Shown: positions 1-6,420 of the stretch, in pieces
How positions within the stretch are numbered: position 1 is the first letter of the stretch
How the letters are laid out: the number at the start of each line of letters is the position of its first letter
From: Verrucomicrobiia bacterium
Lineage (GTDB): Bacteria > Verrucomicrobiota > Verrucomicrobiae > Limisphaerales > UBA11358
Length of the DNA stretch: 9,686 bases
NCBI GenBank assembly: GCA_030042375.1
Contig: JASHZU010000462.1
Span: forward strand, 1-9,686
Direction of reading: 5' to 3'
Program-made: the position numbers and the translations under genes
The notes under the pieces: generated by a model
Database searches by the model: none
What the model was told of the DNA's origin: nothing
Seen by the model: the letters and a program-made list of their open reading frames with translations, nothing else

Positions 1-1899
1 AGTTTCGGCATCGGCGAATTTCTCGACCTGAAACCCCTCGCGGATTGGTGCCGGAAAGTCGGGCTGAAATTGATCCAGATTCTGCCCGTCAACGACACCT
101 CGGTCTCTTATACACGCGCGGATTCCTATCCTTATTCCGCGATTTCCGCCTTCGCTCTCCATCCCATTTATCTCAACCTCGCCGCCGTCGCCGATGCCGC
201 GAACAAAAAATTGCTCGAGGCATTGGAACCGCAGCGCCGCAAGTTGAATGTGCTTAAGGCAGTGGATTACGAAGCAGTCATCAAGGCCAAAATGGGTTTC
301 CTGAAACAAATTTTTCCCTCGCAAAAATCGTCCACGTTCGCCAGCCAGGAATACCAATCTTTCTTCAAAGAAAACGAAACGTGGCTCGTGCCTTATGCGG
401 TTTTTTGTTTTTTGCGCGATAAATTTGGCACGGCGGATTTCAATCGCTGGCCGGAACACCGGCGTTACGATGCCAAAAAAGTCGCCGCACTGGTGAAAGG
501 GTCCGACGAAGTCGCCTTCCACTTTTTTGTGCAGTTCCATCTGCACCGGCAATTGCACGAAGCCACCGCTTATGCCCGTGCCAATGGCCTGATTGTGAAA
601 GGCGACATCGCCATCGGCGTTTCCCGCCATGGCGCGGATGTGTGGCAGGAGCCGGAACTGTTTCACACGGACATGCAGGCCGGCGCGCCGCCCGATGCCT
701 TTGCGACAAAGGGACAGAACTGGTCGTTCCCCACTTACAATTGGCCGCGCATGCAGGCGGACGGTTTCGCCTGGTGGAAGCGGCGTTTCATCCAAATGCG
801 CCATTACTTTGATGCCTTTCGCATTGATCATATCCTTGGTTTTTTCCGCATCTGGAGCATTCCAGTGGACGCCGTCGAAGGCATTCTCGGCCATTTCGTG
901 CCCGCGCTTCCGGTGGAGGAAACGGAATTTGCCGCTCGCGGCATCGCCTTTGACGCAGAACGGTTCACCCGGCCTCTTATTACCGATGCCATACTGCGCA
1001 AAATTTTCGGCGACCAGGCTGCAGCCATCAAACGCACTTTCCTGGATGCCCGGGCTGACGGCACTTACTCCTTGAAACCGCAATTTGCCGCGCAACGGCA
1101 AATCGAAAGCTATTTCGCCGCGCAGCAAAAGCGCGATGCCAAGACTGAAACCGGCCTGTTCGACCTGACCAGCAACGTCATTTTGTTGGAAGTCGAAGGG
1201 CAGTTGCATTTTCGGCTGGGCATGGAGGACACATTTTCCTTCAAGGCCCTGCCGCTCGAAACGCAAGCGAAGCTGAGGCAGCTTTATGAGGATTATTTTT
1301 TTCATCGGCAGGACGACTTCTGGAAAGAGGAGGGGATGCGCAAACTTCCCGCACTCAAGCGCGTCACCAACATGCTCATCTGCGGCGAAGACCTCGGCAT
1401 GGTACCCGCATGCGTGCCGGTAGTGATGAAAGAGCTCGGCCTGCTGAGCCTGGAAGTCCAGCGCATGCCCAAAAAATTGGGGCAGGAATTTTCCCGGCCC
1501 GCCGAAGCGCCGTACCTGAGCGTCGTCACGCCCTCCACGCACGACATGAGCACGATTCGCGGCTGGTGGCAGGAGGCGGCGGCCAACACGCAGAAGTTTT
1601 TCAACCTGGAACTGAGTTTGCCGGGAACCGCCCCGAGCGAGGCCGGGCCGGAGATTGTACAGGCGGTCATCCGCCAGCATTTGGAATCACCCGCGATGTT
1701 AAGCATTTTTCAATGGCAGGATTTGCTCGGCATGGATGAACGGCTGCGCTGGCCCGATGTGGAGGCCGAGCGTATCAATATTCCTGCTGACCCGCGCCAT
1801 TACTGGTCCTACCGCATGCACATGACACTGGAGCAATTGCGGCAGGCGAAAGAGTTTAATGAGGGACTGCGCCGGTTAATCCGGCAGAGCGGACGGTGA
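1..1899 (+). CDS. malQ: 4-alpha-glucanotransferase (GH77, DPE2-type), 5'-truncated by window edge
   Basis: Moves alpha-1,4-glucan segments or glucose between maltose/maltodextrins and longer glucans in the cytoplasm. The frame is open from base 1 (it reads SFGIGEFLDLKPLADW), so the start lies outside; 632 residues are visible. Seen motifs: QILPVNDT; a SYPYSAISAFALHP block near residues 42-55; DAFRIDHILGFFR with the presumed nucleophile D276; ICGEDLG with acid/base E463; STHDMSTIRGWW with D515; and a terminal INIPADPRHYWSYRMHM block. D276 and E463 are 187 residues apart, whereas compact amylomaltases have about 47 (Thermus D293/E340), so a roughly 140-residue insertion splits the catalytic domain. 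That is the plant DPE2 arrangement, in which N-terminal CBM20 domains are common; any such domains would lie upstream of the window. It ends at TGA 1897-1899. Family is near certain; preferred substrate is inferred. Confidence 0.95.
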   Translation, partial: SFGIGEFLDLKPLADWCRKVGLKLIQILPVNDTSVSYTRADSYPYSAISAFALHPIYLNLAAVADAANKKLLEALEPQRRKLNVLKAVDYEAVIKAKMGFLKQIFPSQKSSTFASQEYQSFFKENETWLVPYAVFCFLRDKFGTADFNRWPEHRRYDAKKVAALVKGSDEVAFHFFVQFHLHRQLHEATAYARANGLIVKGDIAIGVSRHGADVWQEPELFHTDMQAGAPPDAFATKGQNWSFPTYNWPRMQADGFAWWKRRFIQMRHYFDAFRIDHILGFFRIWSIPVDAVEGILGHFVPALPVEETEFAARGIAFDAERFTRPLITDAILRKIFGDQAAAIKRTFLDARADGTYSLKPQFAAQRQIESYFAAQQKRDAKTETGLFDLTSNVILLEVEGQLHFRLGMEDTFSFKALPLETQAKLRQLYEDYFFHRQDDFWKEEGMRKLPALKRVTNMLICGEDLGMVPACVPVVMKELGLLSLEVQRMPKKLGQEFSRPAEAPYLSVVTPSTHDMSTIRGWWQEAAANTQKFFNLELSLPGTAPSEAGPEIVQAVIRQHLESPAMLSIFQWQDLLGMDERLRWPDVEAERINIPADPRHYWSYRMHMTLEQLRQAKEFNEGLRRLIRQSGR

Positions 1900-1907
1900 G
1901 GCCGTCC
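1871..1907 (+). terminator. Two adjacent hairpins over the malQ stop codon
   Basis: Two perfect short hairpins lie side by side: GCCGG/CCGGC (1871-1875 with 1881-1885, 5-nt loop) and GGACGG/CCGTCC (1891-1896 with 1902-1907, 5-nt loop), the second spanning the TGA stop. No T-tract follows, so this is not a canonical intrinsic terminator. It may protect the mRNA 3' end or be chance in GC-rich coding sequence. Confidence 0.3.
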
Positions 1908-1978
1908 TCCAATCAACCTAAATCAACCATACGATTTGTTTTTCGGTCGGTATTGGTTTGTATTTGTTCTGTTTTCAA

Positions 1979-2010
1979 CCACGGATGGACATCGATGAAC
2001 ACGGATTTAA
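1979..2010 (+). repeat. 10-bp periodic repeat (ACGGATGGAC type)
   Basis: Three consecutive 10-base units align: 1981-1990 ACGGATGGAC, 1991-2000 ATCGATGAAC and 2001-2010 ACGGATTTAA, preceded by CC. Units 1 and 2 match at 7 of 10 positions, and units 1 and 3 share the first six bases. From memory, 'ccacggatggacac..gatgaacacgg' sequences recur between genes in Verrucomicrobia and Planctomycetes contigs; I cannot verify that here. No coding role is supported. Confidence 0.5.
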
Positions 2011-2055
2011 ACAATCTTTTTTCCCCGGAAATGGCTACTTTAGCCTATGTAAGGT

Positions 2056-2115
2056 TATATTTACCTATATTTGCCTGCTACCCCCCCGGGGGGTCTTTAT
2101 TAGCCTTGAGCAGGC
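2056..2115. repeat. Tandem 10-mer plus GC palindrome inside an inverted repeat
   Basis: TATATTTACC (2056-2065) is followed directly by TATATTTGCC (2066-2075). GCCTGC (2073-2078) pairs perfectly with GCAGGC (2110-2115). Between them sits a perfect 12-bp palindrome of six C and six G (2082-2093), with one extra C before it. Just right of this, CAGGCTTTAC (2111-2120) is nearly duplicated as CAGGCTTTAA (2121-2130). A compact structured repeat is plausible; its function is unknown. Confidence 0.45.
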
Positions 2116-2146
2116 TTTACCAGGCTTTAACGTCCTTTAGTTTTGA

Positions 2147-2307
2147 GCGCCGTTAGGCGCGACATGTTTGTAGAACCAATGGCCCGAAAGGACCCAAGCT
2201 CCGTGCAGGGGCGGCATAGTCCGGTACGGACCAGAACATGCCGCCCCATACGGGGCTTGCAGATTTGTTTGGGTTAGGAAACTACAAACATTCCGCTTCT
2301 ACGGAGC
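2147..2307. repeat. REP/BIME-like composite: four copies of one hairpin motif in +,+,-,- order
   Basis: A 5-bp hairpin of form GCNCC-(3 to 5 nt)-GGNGC, followed by GRCAT and, in the outer copies, GTTTGTAG, occurs four times. Copy 1 (+) is at 2147-2173, copy 2 (+) at 2198-2217, copy 3 (-) at 2238-2256 and copy 4 (-) at 2282-2307. Outer copies pair through ATGTTTGTAG (2164-2173) with CTACAAACAT (2282-2291), a perfect 10-bp match. Inner copies pair through GGGGCGGCAT (2208-2217) with its complement at 2238-2247. A GTCCG-GTA-CGGAC hairpin (2219-2231) sits at the centre. Hairpins next to GTAG resemble REP sequences moved by RAYT (TnpA_REP) transposases, and a convergent gene junction is a typical REP location. 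No transposase is present, so it would be non-autonomous. The symmetry is certain; family and mobility are inferred. Confidence 0.65.
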
Positions 2308-2458
2308 TGCCAGAAACCACAATATGTCAAAGAGCGGGGGCCATTTTAGCAGGAAAGCGGTGAGGAGATAGTTCCAGAATACCTCAAAAATGATGACTCC
2401 TGGTAGTTCACAGCGCGGCGCTGCGCGGCTTAATCCAGCAAAGAGGAAGGTGAGAAAC

Positions 2459-3304
2459 TTACTGTGTCGTCGTGGTGGTATGCATCTGCATCCATTGAAG
2501 GTCGCCAGCGGCAGGATTGGCGGCAAACGCCTGATAAGGCTGAGGATTTACGCCGGTGACCGGGTCAGGGGTAATCGCAGAATCGTGCCATGTCCGGCTT
2601 TCCGCATGACCATCGGCAAAAGAAAAAGAGCCAGAGCCTCCATGATAAGCCCCCGGACGATCGTACCAATTAGCCGTCTGCCCCATCGCCACAAGGAAAA
2701 AGCCATCGTTGATGGAATCGCCTTGCTCATCGAGAAATACCCATAAATCGGAAGGCCCGGGCGCAATCATGGACGTTAATTTATTGTAAACCACGTAATT
2801 GGGCAGACCCATGAGGCTGGTCACCTGGCTCTGGGTACTGCTGCCATTCATAAAAGCGTTCATGGAAACGCTGCGCACGCGAGCGCCTTTTGCCGCCTGT
2901 TTTGTGTCGCCGGGACATTTATAGATGCCGATCTGATGGCTGGCGTAAGGGCCGAGAAGACTGTCATACAAATTGGTCTGGTTATAATTGTCCGGGTTGG
3001 AGGGACTTGGTGGAAAATCCCAGCTCATAATGCCTTTCACCCATGTGTTCAGGTTTTGAACCGAGGTGTCGCCGTTGGGGGGCAGCACGGCATTGTTATC
3101 GTCTGTGTACATAATCCACGCGATGCCGAGCTGGCGCATGTTATTGAGACAGTAGGCGCGTTGACCGCGCAGTTGGGCGCTGGCCAGCACGGGGAGCAGG
3201 ACAGCCGCCAGAATGGCGATAATGGCAATGACAACGAGCAGTTCGATGAGCGTAAAGGCGCCTGCCGGGCGCGCTGCCGGGGTGGTTTTGCCTGTCTTAA
3301 ACAT
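2459..3304 (-). CDS. Prepilin-type N-terminal cleavage/methylation protein (H-X9-DG pseudopilin)
   Basis: A 281-residue pilin-like protein, presumably inserted in the inner membrane, cleaved by a prepilin peptidase and built into a type II secretion-like pseudopilus or type IV pilus. The short basic leader ends at A16; F17 would be +1 and E21 is the conserved Glu at +5. The class III signal [14 protein letters not shown] runs into one hydrophobic helix (about 17-40). [20 protein letters not shown] (51-70) and YKCPGD (128-133) follow, giving cysteines C52 and C130. The C-terminal domain carries H221-X9-D231-G232, the hallmark of the family that is expanded in Verrucomicrobia and Planctomycetes. 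The tail is HTTTTTQ. The ATG at 3304 is 16 residues before the cleavage site, as usual; no clear Shine-Dalgarno is seen. The gene stands alone, with no secretion ATPase or prepilin peptidase visible, so its machine is unknown. Confidence 0.93.
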   Translation of the reverse strand: MFKTGKTTPAARPAGAFTLIELLVVIAIIAILAAVLLPVLASAQLRGQRAYCLNNMRQLGIAWIMYTDDNNAVLPPNGDTSVQNLNTWVKGIMSWDFPPSPSNPDNYNQTNLYDSLLGPYASHQIGIYKCPGDTKQAAKGARVRSVSMNAFMNGSSTQSQVTSLMGLPNYVVYNKLTSMIAPGPSDLWVFLDEQGDSINDGFFLVAMGQTANWYDRPGAYHGGSGSFSFADGHAESRTWHDSAITPDPVTGVNPQPYQAFAANPAAGDLQWMQMHTTTTTQ

Positions 3305-3330
3305 GAACGGTTTCTTTAAAGGATTTGCTA

Positions 3331-3361
3331 ATCATATCGTTCCCCGTGGCTTTTTTGTCAA
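3331..3361 (-). promoter_or_regulatory. Sigma70-type promoter of the pseudopilin gene
   Basis: On the minus strand, a perfect -35 TTGACA (3361-3356) and a -10 TATGAT (3336-3331, 5 of 6 to consensus) are separated by 19 bp, slightly longer than the ideal 17. The -10 ends 26 bp before the ATG at 3304, giving a leader of about 20 nt. Position and sequence both fit; the long spacer suggests activation may be needed. Confidence 0.6.
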
Positions 3362-3368
3362 CGGCGCA

Positions 3369-3413
3369 ATGACCACATAAACATGCGGATATGATGACCA
3401 CATTAACATGCGG
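3369..3413. promoter_or_regulatory. Two 20-bp direct repeats upstream of the pseudopilin promoter
   Basis: ATGACCACATAAACATGCGG (3369-3388) recurs as ATGACCACATTAACATGCGG (3394-3413), 19 of 20 identical and 25 bp apart start to start. Relative to the predicted pseudopilin start site they would cover about -45 to -64 and -70 to -89, a usual place for an activator. Alternatively, they could be a leftover IS end with repeated terminal motifs, as in IS21-type elements; TGTCA at 3356-3360 just outside would suit that. The repeat is certain; its role is not. Confidence 0.5.
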
Positions 3414-3527
3414 TGGAAGAAGTTAAGAGGCTGCTTTATATTAGGCTATCACCTTGAAACCAATGTTAATGATTTACGGCAAAAAATCCTGAGTCGCCAG
3501 TTGCCATCAAAACTTCTGTATCGTGCC

Positions 3528-6356
3528 ATGAAAAGAAATACCTTCATTCCCGCCCTGATTGCCGTCCTGCTTTTAGCCGGCTCGGCCATGAACCGCGCTT
3601 CGGCGCAAATTATCGCCAACGATGACGCCGGGGTTTATACCAGCTGGAATACCGGCGACACTGGCGGCTTTGGTTTCGAACCGTGGGTGATGTACAACAC
3701 CGGCGGGGCCGGCGGCGGCACGGGTTACGCCGGAACGTTCCTGTCCCAGGGCGATGTGATTGACTCTGCCAACGGAAATTACTGGGGCATGTATGCGAAC
3801 AGCTCGGCCACGGCCTCATCCGAGGCGTTTCGCGCGTTCAGCAATTCGATGCCGGTCAACGCCACTTTCAAAATCCGCTGGCATAACACGGGCATTGGCT
3901 TCAGCGGCGATAACATGGCCGGGTTTAACCTCCGCAACGGGGACGATACCAACCTGCAGGACTACGCCACTATCCTGAGCGATGGTTCGCTCTTTTCCTT
4001 CTATTTTATCGGCGGCTCTTCAGATAATTACTACGTTTACGACGGCAATGGTGTCAACCCCGTGCCCGTTAGTTTTGAAACCGGCAACGATGAGGGGCTC
4101 ACTGTCGAGGTCACGCTTCTGGCCAACAGCATGTATAACTTGACGATCGAGAGTGGCGATGGTTCGGAAGTTCTCTGGAGCACCAACGCCCAGCCCCTGG
4201 TCGGTTCGGGCACGATTGACAGCGTGGCGCTGTACGATTTTAGCACGAGCGGCAACCAGAATTTCAACGACACGGAGATTTTTGATTTGGCGCCGCAATT
4301 CGAGAACCTTTCGCCGGCCAACGGCACGGCTTATGCCCCCACCACGCCACTTTCTTTTGCGGTGGTGTCGGCGGCATCCACGATTTCCTCCAACAACATC
4401 CAATTGACGCTGAACGGCACGGCCATTACCGGCGCGGCCTGGACGGTCATTGGCAGTGGCACGTCGTCCAACCAGGTGACGTTGAACACGCCGCTCCAGC
4501 CTAACCAGGCTTACAACGGCACGCTGATAGCCGTGGATGCCAATGGCAACGGTTCTACCAACACGTTTAGCTTCAATACCTGGACGACGGAGCCGACCAA
4601 CATTTATATCGAGGCGAGTGATTATAATTACAGCGGCGGCCAATGGATTAATAATATTACCACTGTAGAGCCGAACCAACTCTATGGCGAATACGACCTT
4701 ACGGGCGTGCAGGGAATTGATTATTACGTCTACAATTTGCAGGAAACCAACATCACTGAACCCTATCGCCAGGGCGATTTGCCTTACCTTGAACAGGCAA
4801 CTGACGTGGACCATGACAATTTCGCCAACAACGGGTTTACGCCTTATGATTTGGGTTACAACGATTATGGGCAATGGGAGGATTACACGCGCCAGCTCAG
4901 CAATAACGTCAGCTACGCCGTTTATGCGCGCATGTCCGGGTTTGGCAACAATCCCGTCATGCAGCTTGAGCGCATGTCCGCGCAGGAAGTGAGCACGGCG
5001 AGCCAGCCGGGAGCCACGCTGGGGCAGTTCAACGTCCCGTACACTGGCGCCGCGCAGAATTGGACGTTTGTGCCGTTGACCGACTTCTTTGGCAACCCGG
5101 TCCAGGTCAACTTCGGAAATACCGCCACCAACACCTTCCGTATCACCGATATTAGCGGCAATGGCGCGTACAATGTGAGCTACATCGTGCTGGTGGCCCT
5201 CACCAATCAAACCACGCTACGGCCCTATTTGACTTCCGGTTTCCCATTTCCGGGTGCCAGCGGCGTTAACCCGGGGCAATCGGTTTCATTTACCATCGCC
5301 AACCGGCAGACCAGCGTGAGCCCGGGCAGCATCCAGTTGTTTATCAATTCAAACAACGTGACCAGCGGCCTTGTCCTGAGCAACAACAACGCCGGCACCG
5401 TGGTGACCTACCAGCCGGAGTATCCGAACCTGCTGCAAGGGACGAATACAGCCGAGGTGATTTTTAGCGACGGCTCGGTGCTGCAAACCAATGCGTGGCA
5501 ATTTACGGCGGAATCTGTTCCAGTGCTGCCGACAGCCTGGGCGCTGCCGCTGACGGGCAGTTATTCGCGCGGCTTCTCCGAGCAGATTGCCAAGGGCGAT
5601 GACAGCGCCACGAACAGTGATTTTATGCCGAACCTGGCACGCGCGATAGCGCAACTGGACGGCACACTGACGAATTCCCAGACGGGCGTACCTTATGCCA
5701 ATGAAGCGCTGAATAACGGCGTTTACATCGAAACCAACACGATTAATTACGCGATTGATTCGCAATTTGACGGGCTGTTCGCGCCCACCAATATGTTCCC
5801 GGACATTCCGCCGGGCACGACCAACAACGTGGCGATGGCCGCGGACATGTACGTGATGCTTTCGCCGGGCCTGTACAATTTCGACGTGTATAGCGATGAC
5901 GGCTTCGAATTCACCGCCGGCAGCACACCCGCCAGCACGAATGAAATATTGGGCATCGCGAACTATGGACGCGCGGCGACGGGAACGGAGTTCTCGTTCA
6001 TCGTGCAAACCAGCGGCCTTTACCCGATGCAATTGATTTACTTCAAGGCCCAGGAGGGCGGCGGCGGCGTGGAATTATATTCCATCAACGCCACCAATAA
6101 CGTAGGCATATTGCTCAACCAATCGGCCACACCGGGCGCGGTGCAGGTCTATTACTCGACTGTGGCCGCGGCTCCGACGTTGAGCATCAGCCTTAGCGGC
6201 AACAACGTTGTGCTGAGCTGGAACAACCCGGCGTATTCACTGCAAAGCGCGCCGGTGGTGACCGGTCCTTACACGACGGTTTCGAACGCGACTAGTCCGT
6301 ACACCGTGCCCATGAGCGGCACGCAAGAGTTCTTCCGGTTGGCGCAGTCGCCGTAA
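3528..6356 (+). CDS. Exported multidomain protein with CBM6-like, Ig-like and PA14-like segments
   Basis: A 942-residue secreted or surface protein of unknown exact role. ATG 3528 is chosen because it begins a clear Sec signal peptide (MKRN, hydrophobic IPALIAVLLLAGSA, then ASA|Q at 26/27); the frame is open back to 3408, but those 40 residues are basic and unlike a leader. Suggested segments: N-terminal beta-rich domain (27-255), Ig-like (256-353), CBM6-like (about 358-560, with IEASDYNYSGGQW and YGQWEDYTRQLSNNVSYAVYARM), Ig-like (565-662), PA14-like (about 670-880, with GLYNFDVYSDDGFEF and YPMQLIYF), and a C-terminal module (about 881-942) ending in FFRLAQSP. No catalytic motif is recognised. 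The mature chain has no cysteine and is rich in N, T, S and G. It ends in TAATAA before a strong terminator. Glycan binding at the cell surface is an inference from fold-like motifs. Confidence 0.88.
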   Translation: MKRNTFIPALIAVLLLAGSAMNRASAQIIANDDAGVYTSWNTGDTGGFGFEPWVMYNTGGAGGGTGYAGTFLSQGDVIDSANGNYWGMYANSSATASSEAFRAFSNSMPVNATFKIRWHNTGIGFSGDNMAGFNLRNGDDTNLQDYATILSDGSLFSFYFIGGSSDNYYVYDGNGVNPVPVSFETGNDEGLTVEVTLLANSMYNLTIESGDGSEVLWSTNAQPLVGSGTIDSVALYDFSTSGNQNFNDTEIFDLAPQFENLSPANGTAYAPTTPLSFAVVSAASTISSNNIQLTLNGTAITGAAWTVIGSGTSSNQVTLNTPLQPNQAYNGTLIAVDANGNGSTNTFSFNTWTTEPTNIYIEASDYNYSGGQWINNITTVEPNQLYGEYDLTGVQGIDYYVYNLQETNITEPYRQGDLPYLEQATDVDHDNFANNGFTPYDLGYNDYGQWEDYTRQLSNNVSYAVYARMSGFGNNPVMQLERMSAQEVSTASQPGATLGQFNVPYTGAAQNWTFVPLTDFFGNPVQVNFGNTATNTFRITDISGNGAYNVSYIVLVALTNQTTLRPYLTSGFPFPGASGVNPGQSVSFTIANRQTSVSPGSIQLFINSNNVTSGLVLSNNNAGTVVTYQPEYPNLLQGTNTAEVIFSDGSVLQTNAWQFTAESVPVLPTAWALPLTGSYSRGFSEQIAKGDDSATNSDFMPNLARAIAQLDGTLTNSQTGVPYANEALNNGVYIETNTINYAIDSQFDGLFAPTNMFPDIPPGTTNNVAMAADMYVMLSPGLYNFDVYSDDGFEFTAGSTPASTNEILGIANYGRAATGTEFSFIVQTSGLYPMQLIYFKAQEGGGGVELYSINATNNVGILLNQSATPGAVQVYYSTVAAAPTLSISLSGNNVVLSWNNPAYSLQSAPVVTGPYTTVSNATSPYTVPMSGTQEFFRLAQSP

Positions 6357-6381
6357 TAATTCGTTGTCCGCCCTGAATCGT

Positions 6382-6420
6382 GGACGCCCCTGTCATCGCA
6401 GCGGGCGTCCTTTTATTTTA
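6382..6420 (+). terminator. Intrinsic terminator after the exported-protein gene
   Basis: GGACGCCC (6382-6389) pairs perfectly with GGGCGTCC (6403-6410). CTG (6390-6392) and CAG (6399-6401) extend the stem by three pairs across one bulged C, leaving a 6-nt loop. TTTTATTTTA follows directly (6411-6420). It starts 25 bp after the TAA of the plus-strand gene and its T-tract reaches the stop of the convergent sigma gene. No T-tract lies on the other side, so it acts on plus-strand transcripts only. Confidence 0.9.

Larger units (their letters stand above)
1900..2458. other. Convergent intergenic region, repeat-rich, no credible gene
   Basis: These 559 bases separate the 3' ends of malQ (+) and the pseudopilin gene (-). 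Short open frames here have no recognisable protein character and run through repeats. Bases 1911-1976 show nothing I can name. Bases 1979-2010, 2056-2115 and 2147-2307 carry the repeats listed separately. Bases 2310-2458 are otherwise plain except for a 13-bp GC dyad at 2411-2423 (CAGCGC-G-GCGCTG), which lacks a T-tract on either side. Confidence 0.7.

Noticed and set aside
70..72. TTG as the start of malQ
   Set aside because: The frame is open to base 1 and the preceding residues match the conserved family sequence, so the real start is outside the window.
629..1075. 148-codon plus-strand frame within malQ
   Set aside because: Out-of-frame shadow of a conserved GH77 catalytic region.
1896..2156. 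86-codon plus-strand frame after malQ
   Set aside because: It runs through the 10-bp repeats and the C6G6 palindrome, has no recognisable protein features and no start context.
2147..2307. tRNA, riboswitch or CRISPR in the hairpin-rich segment
   Set aside because: There is no cloverleaf with a T-arm or CCA, no known aptamer core that I recognise, and the repeats are inverted and unevenly spaced rather than direct with equal spacers.
2411..2423. 13-bp GC dyad as terminator of the pseudopilin gene
   Set aside because: The arms meet at a single central base so they cannot form a proper loop, and no T-tract follows on the minus strand.
2936..3319. 127-codon plus-strand frame opposite the pseudopilin gene
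   Set aside because: Antisense to a gene with clear pilin motifs; no independent support.
3408..3527. 40-residue N-terminal extension of the exported protein
   Set aside because: Its ATG falls inside the 20-bp direct repeat, the residues are basic, and a textbook signal peptide begins at 3528.
4020..5210. 396-codon open frame on the minus strand
   Set aside because: It lies wholly antisense to the well-supported exported-protein gene, has low-complexity V/R/I/G-rich content and no domain character; it reflects the GC bias of the opposite strand.
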